From Glycomyces albidus (GTDB taxonomy: Bacteria; Actinomycetota; Actinomycetes; Mycobacteriales; Micromonosporaceae), in NCBI RefSeq assembly GCF_009451885.1, contig NZ_WIAO01000003.1, positions 124,001 to 188,000 of the forward strand: DNA of 64,000 nucleotides, given 5' to 3'. Below are positions 1-8,520 of the stretch, piece after piece. Made by a program: the position numbers and the translations under genes. The notes below the pieces were generated by a model that saw only the letters and a list, made by a program, of their open reading frames with translations, was not told the DNA's origin and searched no databases. Each line of letters starts with the position of its first letter. Positions within the stretch are counted from its first letter, which is position 1.

Positions 1-4
1 CCGC

Positions 5-553
5 ATGGGACACCGAGAAGACCTCCTCGAAGGCGCGAAGCGCTGCCTGGTCGAGCGCGGCTACAGCCGGACCACCGCCCGCGACATCGTCCAGGCGTCC
101 GGCACCAACCTCGGGTCGATCGGGTACCACTACGGCACGAAGGACAAGCTCCTGCTCACGGCCATGGTCGAGATGTCCGGCGAGCTCGCCGAGGAGATGA
201 TGACCGTCGGCGCCGGCGCCGACGGGGCCGAGAACCGGCTCCGCGCCTTCTGGGAGGGCATGATCGACTCCTTCCGGCGCAACCCCGCGCTCTGGAAGGC
301 GAACATCGAGATCCTCGCCCAGACCCTGCACGACGACGAGCTGCGCGCGCAACTCGCGGACACCGAGGAGCGGGCCCGGATCGGGCTCGGCCGGACGTTC
401 GCCCCCGACGCGCCGAGCGCCTCCCGTGCAGCGGGGGCGGTGCAGTTCGCGCTCATCATGGGCGTCATGGCACAGCACCTCATCGACCCCGACCGCGCCC
501 CTGACGCCGAAGCGATCGTCGACGGCCTCAAAGCGCTCGCGACGGCACAGTAG
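5..553 (+). CDS. TetR-family transcriptional regulator
   Basis: A 182-residue one-domain repressor. The N-terminal 50 residues form a TetR helix-turn-helix, with the recognition part around 'TTARDIVQASGTNLGSIGYHYGTKDKLL', written here only as the hallmark 'GSIGYHYGTKDKLL' followed by the usual helix 4. Residues 55-180 are the helical ligand-binding/dimer domain, with the tryptophans and alanine-rich helices typical of the family. The start is the first ATG in the window. Its promoter and any target lie mostly outside the left edge, so the ligand and regulon cannot be inferred. The next gene (DUF1206) lies 177 bp downstream on the same strand; I see no gene between them. Confidence 0.9.
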   Translation: MGHREDLLEGAKRCLVERGYSRTTARDIVQASGTNLGSIGYHYGTKDKLLLTAMVEMSGELAEEMMTVGAGADGAENRLRAFWEGMIDSFRRNPALWKANIEILAQTLHDDELRAQLADTEERARIGLGRTFAPDAPSASRAAGAVQFALIMGVMAQHLIDPDRAPDAEAIVDGLKALATAQ

Positions 554-730
554 CGCCGCGACTTCGACGTTCGCCGCACGACCGACTCGCACGCCGCCCG
601 AGCCGACGCGCCACGGAGGCAGGTCGTCGCCGACCCCGGCCCCCGGCCACGGCACGATATCGCGCTTCGTCCCGCGGCTCGACGCCCGGGATTCGTTTGA
701 GAACCGTCGCCGTCGGTAACCCATGGCGGC

Positions 731-1567
731 ATGTCCTCCACAATGTCCTCCGCCCCCGACAACGTCCGCCGCACCGCCTCACGCGCGGCGAACAGCAGAC
801 CGCTGGAACTCCTCGCGCGCGGCGGCTTCATCGCATACGGCGTCATCCACCTGCTGTTCGCGTGGCTCGCGCTGCAGGTCGCCTTCGGCGACCCGTCCGG
901 CGAGACCGACCAGTCCGGCGCCCTGAAGACCCTCGCGCAGCAGCCGGCCGGCGAGTTCCTGGTCACCGGAATCGTCATCGGCATGGTCGCGCTGGCCATC
1001 TGGCAGGCGTTCGAGGCCGCGCTCGGGAGCGGCGGCCCGCAGGACCGGACCGCGATCGCCGAACGCGTCGTCTCCGGGTGCCGCGCGGTCCTCTACGTCT
1101 ACTTCGCCTACCTCGGCTACAAAGTGGTCAGCGGCGCGAATCCGTCGCAGTCGCAGAGCCAGCAGTCCTCGGCGTCATCCATGATGGACTCCGGCGGCGG
1201 CCGGTTCATGGTCGGCCTGGCCGGCGTCGTCGTCGCCGGTGTCGGCCTCGGGCTCGTGGTGTACGGGCTGAAGAAGCTGTTCGAGAAGCACCTGAACACC
1301 GGGCGGATGGGACCGGCGGTGCGCCCCACGGTCCAGCGGCTCGGCATGGCGGGATACACGAGCAAGGGCATCGCGTACGCCATCGCCGGAGCGCTGATCG
1401 TCTCAGCGGCGGTCAACTACGACCCGGAGAAGGCCGGCGGTCTCGACGCCGCGCTCAAGACGCTGGCCGGGACGGCTTGGGGCCCATGGCTCCTCGGCCT
1501 GATCGCCCTCGGCATCGCATGCTTCGGCGTCTACTGCTTCTTCCAAGCCAAATACCGGAAGGTCTGA
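731..1567 (+). CDS. DUF1206 integral membrane protein
   Basis: A 278-residue membrane protein made of three repeats of a two-helix unit. Each repeat begins with an 'ARGGFIAYGVIHLLFAWLAL'-like glycine/tyrosine-rich helix (about residues 28, 115 and 205), giving six transmembrane segments. This is the DUF1206 architecture common in actinobacteria; its function is unknown. A short Gln/Ser-rich loop ('SQSQSQQSSASS') sits near residue 140 between repeats. The ATG at 731 was chosen because the first hydrophobic repeat follows after about 30 residues. It converges on the gene at 1736-2269. Confidence 0.85.
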   Translation: MSSTMSSAPDNVRRTASRAANSRPLELLARGGFIAYGVIHLLFAWLALQVAFGDPSGETDQSGALKTLAQQPAGEFLVTGIVIGMVALAIWQAFEAALGSGGPQDRTAIAERVVSGCRAVLYVYFAYLGYKVVSGANPSQSQSQQSSASSMMDSGGGRFMVGLAGVVVAGVGLGLVVYGLKKLFEKHLNTGRMGPAVRPTVQRLGMAGYTSKGIAYAIAGALIVSAAVNYDPEKAGGLDAALKTLAGTAWGPWLLGLIALGIACFGVYCFFQAKYRKV

Positions 1568-1735
1568 CCCGCAGATCGTGCGGAGATGCGCTCAGGAACG
1601 ACGCGCCGGTGTTCGCCATCGCGCCGGCGCTCACCGTGCCGCTCGATTTCCGTTGGGGCGGTCCGGAATCGGTCCGCGGGCCGGATCGGCCGGATGAACC
1701 CTGTCGTCCGTCCCGGCGGGCCCGTGCGGCCGCCG

Positions 1736-2269
1736 TCAGACCATCGCAGACACGACGGCGGCGACGGCAGCGGCCACCGCGGCAAGGAACGTGATGCCCA
1801 GCATGCCCATCCCGTATCGAATGAGCAGGTGTTTCGCGGAGACGAAGTTGACCTCGTTCACCAGGTCACGGAGTTCGAACTCGAGGTTGAAGCGCGGGTC
1901 GCGAATCCGCCGGACGGCGGCGTAGAGCATCGAGCTCCGCTCGATGAGCTCCCTGTTCTGCCGGTGCGGTTTCAGCGCGAAGCCGAACATGACGCCGGAG
2001 AGCACCGCCGCGATGACCGCGATCGCCGCCAGCACCAAGGCGACCCCGTCCATGCGGGGGACCACGGCCGCCGCCGCGGCCAGGACCAGACCGACCACGG
2101 TCAGGCACTGGCCGGCCTTGGTGTCGGACTGGCGATGCAGGTCCCGGTAGACCGTGGTCATGGCGACGACCTCGGCGGTGACCGCGGCGACCTCCTCGTC
2201 GGCCGGCTCCAGAGCCGCATCCAACGCGGTGTCGAGAGCGGCGGCATCGAGGTCGTGGTCCTGGTTCAT
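1736..2269 (-). CDS. orphan Pycsar-effector-like membrane protein (DUF5706-type)
   Basis: A 177-residue protein with an N-terminal soluble helix (1-45), a paired hydrophobic segment (about 57-97), a soluble stretch with two arginine-rich helices (100-150) and a last transmembrane helix (155-176). The helix before the first membrane segment carries 'HRQSDTKAGQCL', resembling the 'D-x-K-A' signature of Pycsar TM effectors and related DUF5706 proteins. The 'SAKHLLIRYGMGML' before the last helix also fits that family. In Pycsar defence such proteins permeabilise the membrane when they bind a cyclic nucleotide. No nucleotide cyclase is adjacent, so the defence role is inference; it may act alone or be a housekeeping relative. 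The start ATG is at 2269. Confidence 0.6.
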   Translation of the reverse strand: MNQDHDLDAAALDTALDAALEPADEEVAAVTAEVVAMTTVYRDLHRQSDTKAGQCLTVVGLVLAAAAAVVPRMDGVALVLAAIAVIAAVLSGVMFGFALKPHRQNRELIERSSMLYAAVRRIRDPRFNLEFELRDLVNEVNFVSAKHLLIRYGMGMLGITFLAAVAAAVAAVVSAMV

Positions 2270-2540
2270 GGCACGGGCTCCAAGGGCGTGAGACGGGGAC
2301 GGCGCCGAACTCAGCTTAGACGCCCGGGTTCACGCACTCGCGCGGACGAGCGGGGGCACGGTTCCCGTGTGCCCCGAATCCGGCCGCTCCTACAGGCGCG
2401 GATCCGCGTCCGCGGCGCCGTCAGCGGCACCGAAGTGTCGGAAACCCGATGCTCCGCACCACCTGATCGTCGGTGAGCCGCCGAAATCGCGCCTACGCTC
2501 AGCGCATCCGAGATCACCGGCCGGAGAGGACCCGACGCGC

Positions 2541-2816
2541 ATGCGCTTCACACCGTACGTCCGAATCGGAACCGTACTGCTCACGGCAGCGGCCGCGGCA
2601 CTGTTCGCCCTTGCGGCACCGGCCCACGCGACAGCGGACCAGTGCGAGACGTACCTCAGGAACTGGGGTTACGCCGTCGGCCCCCGCCTGCAATACGCCT
2701 GCGCACTCGGCGCCGGGTGGGAAGGCCATTCGGCCTGCTACCGCGAGATGGTCGCCATCGGTATCCCGGAGCGCCGCGCCGACACCGCCTGCTACTTCGC
2801 AGAGCAGCCGAAATAG
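2541..2816 (+). CDS. small secreted cysteine-containing protein
   Basis: A 91-residue exported protein. Residues 1-32 are a Sec signal peptide: 'MRFTPYVR' then a long Ala/Leu core ending in 'APAHA'. The mature part is about 60 residues and has four cysteines (in 'QCETY', 'YACALG', 'SACYRE', 'TACYFA'), spaced so that two disulfides are possible. I do not recognise the family. The start at 2541 was chosen over upstream in-frame starts because it is preceded by a strong ribosome site (GGAGAGGA, 2523-2530) and begins the signal peptide directly. The next gene starts 264 bp downstream; nothing convincing lies between. Confidence 0.7.
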   Translation: MRFTPYVRIGTVLLTAAAAALFALAAPAHATADQCETYLRNWGYAVGPRLQYACALGAGWEGHSACYREMVAIGIPERRADTACYFAEQPK

Positions 2817-3080
2817 CCCATGCCGCTGCCGCGTTACGGCGCAGCGAGGGCGCAAGGATGCCGGCGCAGCCGAAGCGCGCACGCCGCGGCGGCCGCTACA
2901 TGCCGCCGCGGCCCCGGACTCGGTGGCCGCCATGCACGCGGGTCCGGTCATGTCGGCGGCGAGAGGCGGCCACGGGCGGGACACAGGCGGAACAGCGGCA
3001 GGAAAGCCGAAGGGCGGCATCGCCGTCGCGTAGAGGCGCTAGGTTGGCCGTGATCACTCCAGCCCCGAGGAAGTGCCCAC

Positions 3081-3821
3081 GTGAGCAACCACCCCTACCG
3101 CCCCCCGCTCTCCGAAGCGGGCCACCCGGTTCCGCCGCCCGGCAGAGCGAGCCCCGAGCACCGGTTCGAAGACCGGATCAGGCTCGGCCGCGACATCGTC
3201 GCCGGTGCGGTCCTCGTCCTCGCCGGCACCGCCGCCACCGGCGCGGCCGCCTGGTACTCCATGTTCGTCGCCGACTCGTTCTGGACGCCGATCCCCGTCC
3301 TCCTGCTCGGCGTCGCGATCCTGCTCTTCCTCGTCCAGATCTGGTTCTTCGTCCTCCGGGAAGGCCGGACGGTGATGGTCGCGGCGGCCATCGGGATCCA
3401 CCTGGTGCTCTTCGCGATGCCGCTCCTGATCTTCCTCGGCGTCAACGAGCAGGTGCTCATCGAACGCGGCGTCACCGAGACGTGCACCGTCACCTCGCAG
3501 GAGAAGGTGTACATCCGCAGCGGCGACGACCGCGAGCCCCGATACGAGCACACCCTGGACTGCCCCACCGCCGGAGAACTCTCCCAGCGGACGACGCCCT
3601 CCCGTCGATTCGACATCGGCGAGCCGGTGGTCGTCACCTACGATCCCGAAGGCCGAGCCGCCCACCGGACCGGCGAACCCGGCGGCGCATCGCTCGCGGT
3701 GTTCACCGAGATCGCGGCGGCGGCGTTCGCGGTCGGAACCGTCGCGAGAGTGATCTACCTGAGCGCCCGGTACAAGCGCGGTCTCAAGCGCCGAGCCGCA
3801 TCCGACCCTCGAACGGCGTGA
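3081..3821 (+). CDS. integral membrane protein with extracytoplasmic beta domain
   Basis: A 246-residue protein with a proline-rich cytoplasmic N-terminus (1-35). Three transmembrane segments follow (about 38-62, 68-92, 98-122). A soluble domain (125-205) contains a CxVxSQEKVYIRSGD-like strand and a second cysteine ('TLDCPTAG'). A last membrane helix (208-228) leads to a basic tail. The layout and the 'GEPVVVTYDPEGRA' segment resemble DUF3592-like proteins, in which a small beta domain sits between helices. The function is unknown. The GTG start has an upstream 'CGAGGAAG' purine stretch at 3066-3073. Confidence 0.7.
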   Translation: MSNHPYRPPLSEAGHPVPPPGRASPEHRFEDRIRLGRDIVAGAVLVLAGTAATGAAAWYSMFVADSFWTPIPVLLLGVAILLFLVQIWFFVLREGRTVMVAAAIGIHLVLFAMPLLIFLGVNEQVLIERGVTETCTVTSQEKVYIRSGDDREPRYEHTLDCPTAGELSQRTTPSRRFDIGEPVVVTYDPEGRAAHRTGEPGGASLAVFTEIAAAAFAVGTVARVIYLSARYKRGLKRRAASDPRTA

Positions 3822-3911
3822 CCGCGACCTGCGGTGGAACCCTGCTGGGCCGCTGTATGCCTGACGCTTGAGCAGCGATTTCCTGTGGTCTCCCGTTGGT
3901 ACGATCCCGGC

Positions 3912-4706
3912 ATGGCAGGACGACCACCCCGAACCGAACGGCCGGGCACCGCTCGCGCGTGGCTGGCGATCCACTACAGCGTCCCGGCCCGGATCATCGC
4001 GGTACTGGGCGCGCTCGCCAGCGCCTGGGGCCTGGTGATCGCCGTCGGCGACCCGGACGGCGAGAACCCGGCGAGCTGGCTCATGTTCATCGGCCCGGCC
4101 GTGGCCGGCGCCTTCCCGACGCTCGAGCTCGCGTGGGCGCGCGACCGCGACATGTCGATGGGCTCGGTGCAGGCGCGCTGGTTCGTCTTCCCGATCTTCG
4201 GCGCACTCGGCGCCGTGATCGCGATGTTCACCACCGAGATCGCGCTGCACCTCTCGGGCGCCATCGCGGCCGCGCAGGCGGCGGACGAGTGGCACTACTG
4301 GTTCGCCGCCGACGGCCCCCCGATGCCGTCGATCCTGTTCGGCCTCCTCGGCTACGTCGCGGGACTGCTGCTCGCCTTGGCGCTCTTCGTGGTCGTGCTG
4401 TGGCCGCTGCAGGTGCTGACGCGCCCGCACCAGGCGATCGCGGAGAGCCGGATGGACACCTCGGAGTCCAACTTCCGCCGCAACCGGGCGGCCCTGCTGC
4501 TGATGCCGTTCATCGTCATCGACGCCGTGGTGATCGCCATCGCCCTCACGTCCGGCATCGGCTGGCTCGCGGTGCTGTCGATCGCCGTCGAAGTCGCATT
4601 GGTGATCACCGCGATGGCGCTCCAGCGCGTCGACAGGAAGCAGCGCACGGAGGACGGCGTCCCGCCAGGCGTCGAGCTCGGGAACCCGCGTCGGCGCGAG
4701 TACTGA
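3912..4706 (+). CDS. multi-pass membrane protein of unknown function
   Basis: A 264-residue protein with about six transmembrane segments: near residues 21-42, 50-70, 88-112, 143-168, 195-217 and 220-240. The cytoplasmic N-terminus and C-terminus are basic. I do not recognise a family and see no catalytic motif. An in-frame start exists 78 bp upstream. The ATG at 3912 is preferred because the protein then begins with a short basic tail before the first helix, as is usual. The gene stands alone between its neighbours, with the following SDR gene 263 bp downstream. Confidence 0.65.
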   Translation: MAGRPPRTERPGTARAWLAIHYSVPARIIAVLGALASAWGLVIAVGDPDGENPASWLMFIGPAVAGAFPTLELAWARDRDMSMGSVQARWFVFPIFGALGAVIAMFTTEIALHLSGAIAAAQAADEWHYWFAADGPPMPSILFGLLGYVAGLLLALALFVVVLWPLQVLTRPHQAIAESRMDTSESNFRRNRAALLLMPFIVIDAVVIAIALTSGIGWLAVLSIAVEVALVITAMALQRVDRKQRTEDGVPPGVELGNPRRREY

Positions 4707-4969
4707 ACCGTCGTCCGGGCCGGGCTCCGCCGGCCGACCGCGCAGAGCCATGCGCGGTCACCGTTCCCGCTCAAGGCATGTGACGACCCCTGACCCGAAG
4801 TGCCCACGAGTGCCGCACGGTTCTTGCACGGCTGACCGATGCAGGCGGGCGAATGGGTGGTTTCGTCCTGGATCGACGTGCGGTCGCGGTCGGATTCGCG
4901 GCGTAGGATCCGATGCGGCGCAGTGGGACACGTGTGCCAGAAGTTCGCCGCTCATGCAGGGAGCAAGCC

Positions 4970-5872
4970 ATGAAGGTACTCGTCGCAGGCGCCACCGGCG
5001 CCATCGGCCGCCCGCTCACCCGGGCGCTCATCGCGGCCGGACACGAGGTCCTCGGTCTGGCGCGCAGCGCCCAGGCCGCGGACGCCGTCCAGGCGCTCGG
5101 GGCGGATCCGGTCCGGGCCGACGCCATGGACCGCAGCGCCCTGCTGCGGGCGGTCGAGGGCCTGAGCGCGGACGCGGTCGTCTGCCAGTTGACCGCGCTG
5201 TCCAAACCGAAGCGGACGCTGGACGAGCGCGACATGAGCACCGCCCTCCGCAAGACGGGGACCGCGAACCTGCTGGCCGCCGCGGACGCCCTCGGCGCCA
5301 CCCGGCTGCTCGCCCAGTCCCTGGTGCTCGGGTACGGCTACCGCGACCACGGCGACCGGATCCTGACCGAGGACGACCCGTTCGGCGAGCCCGCCGGGAA
5401 CCTCACCGACCACGTCCTCGACGGACTGAACTCCACAGAGGACCAGACTCGCCGCGCCGGCGGGATCGCGCTGCGGTACGGCTGCTTCTACGGCCCCGGC
5501 ACCTGGTTCGACCCGGCAGCGAGCGCGCGGTCGATCCCCGTACCCCGCAGCGGCGGTGGCGTCATGTCCTGGATCCACGTCGACGACGCCGCGGCCGGGA
5601 CCGTCGCCGCCCTCGAGCGCGGTGCGCCGGGGGCCGCCTACAACCTCGTCGACGACACGCCGTCCACGTGGGGCGCGATGGGCGACGCGATCGCCGCCGC
5701 GGGCGGGCGCCCGCCGATGCGACTGCCGGACCGGCTCCTGCGCCTCGCCGTCCCGTACCTGGGCGCCCTCATGATCGACACCGACATGCGCGTCAGCCAC
5801 GACAAGGCGACCCGCGAACTCGGCTGGCGCCCCGAACACCGGGGCGCCGCCCCGCCCGCCACCGGATCCTGA
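4970..5872 (+). CDS. NAD(P)-dependent epimerase/dehydratase-like extended SDR
   Basis: A 300-residue Rossmann enzyme. It opens with the dinucleotide-binding 'MKVLVAGATGAIGRPL' (GxxGxxG at residues 7-13) immediately after the start. The C-terminal half has the substrate-domain features of extended SDRs: 'ALRYGCFYGPGTW' around 185-197 and 'SWIHVDDAAAGTVAALE' around 217-233. The canonical YxxxK catalytic pair is not obvious; the region after 'AQSLVLGYGYR' may supply the tyrosine. It may therefore be an atypical sugar-nucleotide or NmrA-like enzyme. The start is set by the Rossmann motif and a GGGAGC site at 4959-4964. A 16-bp-stem terminator follows. Confidence 0.8.
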   Translation: MKVLVAGATGAIGRPLTRALIAAGHEVLGLARSAQAADAVQALGADPVRADAMDRSALLRAVEGLSADAVVCQLTALSKPKRTLDERDMSTALRKTGTANLLAAADALGATRLLAQSLVLGYGYRDHGDRILTEDDPFGEPAGNLTDHVLDGLNSTEDQTRRAGGIALRYGCFYGPGTWFDPAASARSIPVPRSGGGVMSWIHVDDAAAGTVAALERGAPGAAYNLVDDTPSTWGAMGDAIAAAGGRPPMRLPDRLLRLAVPYLGALMIDTDMRVSHDKATRELGWRPEHRGAAPPATGS

Positions 5873-5996
5873 TTCCGCACGCGGCGGCCTTCCGAACCCC
5901 TTCGGGCTGCTGACCGCTTCGGGAGATGCCGACGGCTTCCATCGGGTGCGGAAGCCGTGTCGAATCCAATCCGCTCTGCTCGAGACTTCGAGCATC

Positions 5997-6033
5997 GTCG
6001 GTTCCCGCTGCCGGTGCGGCAGCGGGAACCGAC
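5997..6033. terminator. bidirectional hairpin terminator
   Basis: A perfect inverted repeat with 16-bp arms (5997-6012 and 6018-6033) and a 5-nt loop. It lies between the convergent SDR gene (ends 5872) and the ABM gene (ends 6043). There is no strong T-run, which is common for actinobacterial terminators. Confidence 0.7.
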
Positions 6034-6042
6034 GGTCCAAGG

Positions 6043-6351
6043 TCAGCGCGGCGGGACGGTCACCGTGCGCCGGAACATCGCCGGTGACGCCGAGGCGATC
6101 TCGGCCGCCCGGGCCGCGTAGGCGACGGCCTCGGGGTGCTCGCGGGTCCGCGCGGCGTCGACGACGCTCTCCCATCGGGCGATGTTCACGACCCGGCTCC
6201 CGTCCAGGCTCTGGTAGAGCTCGATGGAGCCGAACCCGGGCTGGCGGCTGACCACTTGCTCCGCGCCCTCGGTGAGGAGGTCGACCAGCTCCTGCTGCCG
6301 CTCCGGCGCGACGTCGAACACGCTGATGAAGGTCACTGATGCGTCTGACAT
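6043..6351 (-). CDS. antibiotic biosynthesis monooxygenase (ABM) domain protein
   Basis: A 102-residue single-domain protein of the dimeric alpha/beta-barrel (ferredoxin-like) class. It shows 'VTFISVFDVAPERQQELVDL' in the first strand/helix, 'QPGFGSIELYQSLDGSRVVN' in the middle strands, and a final 'WESVVDAARTREHP' helix. ABM proteins act as small oxygenases or as quinone/haem-binding proteins; the substrate is unknown. The start at 6351 is supported by AAGGAG upstream on the minus strand (about 6361-6366). It is divergent from the SigJ-type sigma gene at 6526, a pairing in which the sigma factor may drive the small oxidoreductase. Confidence 0.85.
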   Translation of the reverse strand: MSDASVTFISVFDVAPERQQELVDLLTEGAEQVVSRQPGFGSIELYQSLDGSRVVNIARWESVVDAARTREHPEAVAYAARAAEIASASPAMFRRTVTVPPR

Positions 6352-6525
6352 GTCTGGTGCTCCTTGTCGGTTCAGGGGCGAACGAGGCGCCCGTGACCAC
6401 ATGACGAATCGCGCCCCCGCGGTGTCAGGCCGCGACGGCACCGGATGAGGCGCATCACAGGCGCCGCGGTGCCGACCGGCTACGGTGGGCGTCGGATCCG
6501 AGGCGAGGCGAAAGGCGGGCGACCC

Positions 6526-7377
6526 ATGCAGGACCGAAGGCTGCTGCTGGGCGTCGCGTACCGGATGCTCGGATCGGTCGCCGACGCCGAGGACGCCGTG
6601 CAGGAGGGCTACGCCCGCTGGTACGCCCTCTCGGCGTCGGACCGGGAGGCGATCGACTCGCCGATCGCTTGGCTGGTCACGGTCGTGAGCCGCATCTGCC
6701 TGGACGTGCTCGGGTCGGCGCGCCGCCGCCGCGAACGGTACGTCGGCGAGTGGCTGCCCGAACCCGTCCCGGCGTCGTTCGCGGCCGGCGGCGACCCGGC
6801 GGAGCTGGCCGCGCACGATGAGGAGGTCGGCTACGCGCTCCTGCTGGTGCTGGAGACCATGACCCCGGCGGAGCGGGTCGTGTTCGTGCTCCACGACGCC
6901 TTCGGCTACCCGTTCGCGGACATCGCCGCGATCGTCGGTCGGTCCGCCGGCGCCTGCCGCCAGATGGCCTCGTCGGCGCGGCGGCGGGTCCGCGAGGGCC
7001 GGCGCCGGGAGGTCGACCCGGCCGACCACGCCCGTGTGGTCGCCGCGTTCCAGGACGCCTGGCGGAAGGGCGACCCGGACTCGCTGCTGCCGCTCCTCGA
7101 TCCCGCCGTCGCGGCCGTGGCCGACGGCGGGGGCCGGGTCACCGCCCCGACCGCGCCGGTCCTCGGTGCCGCGGACGTCGCGGCCCTGCTGGTCGGCGTG
7201 TACACCAGGGTGCCCGATCTGACCGTCGAGGTCGCCGACGTCAACGGCCGGGCGGGACTGGTCGCGAAGGACGGGGCCGGCGCCGTCACCGCCGTCATCG
7301 CCGTCGCCACCGCGGGCGACCGGGTCCGGCACCTGTGGGTCATGCGGAACCCGGACAAACTCACCGCCTGGCAGTAG
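6526..7377 (+). CDS. SigJ-type ECF RNA polymerase sigma factor with SnoaL-like C-terminal domain
   Basis: A 283-residue sigma factor. Region 2 is near the N-terminus ('AYRMLGSVADAEDAVQEGY', residues 10-28). Region 4 is at about 105-160 ('LETMTPAERVVFVLHDAFG' then 'FADIAAIVGRSAGACRQMAS'). A SnoaL/NTF2-like domain follows (165-280), which in the SigJ/ECF41 group regulates the sigma factor in place of a separate anti-sigma. The start ATG at 6526 leaves a rather short region 2; longer upstream starts exist but have poorer context. The divergent ABM gene is the obvious candidate target. Confidence 0.88.
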   Translation: MQDRRLLLGVAYRMLGSVADAEDAVQEGYARWYALSASDREAIDSPIAWLVTVVSRICLDVLGSARRRRERYVGEWLPEPVPASFAAGGDPAELAAHDEEVGYALLLVLETMTPAERVVFVLHDAFGYPFADIAAIVGRSAGACRQMASSARRRVREGRRREVDPADHARVVAAFQDAWRKGDPDSLLPLLDPAVAAVADGGGRVTAPTAPVLGAADVAALLVGVYTRVPDLTVEVADVNGRAGLVAKDGAGAVTAVIAVATAGDRVRHLWVMRNPDKLTAWQ

Positions 7378-7401
7378 GACCCGCGCAGCCCTGCTCCGAA
7401 T

Positions 7402-7421
7402 GGCACCGGTTTCCCGGTGCC
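7402..7421. terminator. hairpin between convergent genes
   Basis: An 8-bp GC-rich stem (7402-7409 with 7414-7421) and a 4-nt loop in the 58-bp gap between the sigma gene and the convergent lacI-type gene. It is a likely shared terminator. Confidence 0.5.
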
Positions 7422-7435
7422 CGGCGGGCCGGCGG

Positions 7436-8413
7436 TCAGCGCGTGCTGGGCGGGGCGACCGATTCGCGCCAGATGACCTTCTGCAGGCCGGTCTCCGGCT
7501 CGGGAGTCTCCTGGCCGCGGATCGCGGCGACGAGCCGGCGCATCGAGTAGGCGCCGAGGCGCACGCGATCCTGGAACACGGTCGTCAGCGACGGGATGAA
7601 GTGGGCGCTCAGCGGCGCGTCGTCCCAGCCTGTCACGCTGACGTCCCCCGGGACGGACCATCCCCGCTCGACCGAGCCGCGGATCGCGCCCGCCGCGAGG
7701 ACGTCGTTCGCGGCGACGATCGCGAGCGGGGTGACGTCGTCCGGCAGTGCGAGCACGCATTCCTTCGCGGTGATGCCGCTCCAGTTGTTCGCCACGACCC
7801 CGACCGACTCGAGCCCGAGCCGGTCGACGGTCGCGAGGTAGGCGTCGCGGCGCGCGACGGCTGCGGGGAAGTTGGAGGGGCCCGCGACGTGCAGGAACCG
7901 CCGGTGTCCGAGCTCGACCAGGCGCTCCATCATCTCCACCACGGGCTGCGCGTCGCTGAACGCCCCCGTGGCGTGCATCTCCTCGTCGAACTCGGAGAGC
8001 GCGAGGAACGCGGTGGTCGAACCCTCGGCCGATTCCCGAGCCGCCGGCATCGGGGAGAACGAGAGGACCCCTTCGTACTCGGACGAGTCGAGGAGCGCCT
8101 CGATCTCGTCGTTCGACAGGCTGACGACCTCGACGGCGTACCCCGCCTCGCGCGCGGTGGTCACGGCGCCCTCGAGGACGGGCGCGAGGTTCAGGCCGGC
8201 GAACGGGATGACGACCGCCAGCCGCCCCGTCCGGCGCGTGCGCATGGAGCGGGCGGCGAGGTTGGGCCGGTAGTTGAGCTCCGCGGCCGCCTGGAGGACC
8301 CGCTCCCGGGTCGCGGCCGAGATGCCGCTGCGCCCGGTGAACACCAGGGAGACGGTCGACTGCGAGACCCCCGCGAGCCGAGCGACGTCGTGGCTGGTCG
8401 GCCGTTTCGCCAT
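7436..8413 (-). CDS. LacI-family transcriptional repressor of the adjacent sugar locus
   Basis: A 325-residue repressor. It has an N-terminal LacI helix-turn-helix ('TSHDVARLAGVSQSTVSLVF', residues 6-25) and the hinge helix 'LNYRPNLAARSMRT' (46-59). A periplasmic-binding-protein-like sensor domain follows (62-320) with the conserved 'AIVAANDVLAAGAIR' and 'VSVTGWDDAPLS' segments. It is divergent from the oxidoreductase/ABC operon, with a strong palindrome in the gap. It most likely represses that operon until a plant-polysaccharide sugar or derivative binds. The inducer is not known. Confidence 0.92.
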   Translation of the reverse strand: MAKRPTSHDVARLAGVSQSTVSLVFTGRSGISAATRERVLQAAAELNYRPNLAARSMRTRRTGRLAVVIPFAGLNLAPVLEGAVTTAREAGYAVEVVSLSNDEIEALLDSSEYEGVLSFSPMPAARESAEGSTTAFLALSEFDEEMHATGAFSDAQPVVEMMERLVELGHRRFLHVAGPSNFPAAVARRDAYLATVDRLGLESVGVVANNWSGITAKECVLALPDDVTPLAIVAANDVLAAGAIRGSVERGWSVPGDVSVTGWDDAPLSAHFIPSLTTVFQDRVRLGAYSMRRLVAAIRGQETPEPETGLQKVIWRESVAPPSTR

Positions 8414-8447
8414 GCATCCTCCATCTTGAGAAATCCTCGCGAAGACC

Positions 8448-8506
8448 TTGACCCCGCGGCTTGAGCGTGCTCATACTACCTACTACGTTTTAGTAATACG
8501 TAGTAG
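8448..8506 (+). promoter_or_regulatory. promoter and LacI-type operator of the sugar operon
   Basis: A perfect inverted repeat with 9-bp arms, CTACTACGT (8480-8488) and ACGTAGTAG (8498-8506), separated by 9 nt. Inside it is a second dyad, TACTA-CGTTT-TAGTA. A TTGACC box at 8448-8453 and an ATACTA-like box near 8473 fit a promoter whose start region is covered by the palindrome, so binding would block transcription of the downstream operon and perhaps of the repressor gene. Assignment to the LacI protein is by position. Confidence 0.65.
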
Positions 8507-8520
8507 ATAGCTTGAGGACC

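Noticed and set aside
554..3080. A nucleotide cyclase partner for the Pycsar-like protein.
   Set aside because: No cyclase motif is found in the neighbouring genes on either strand.
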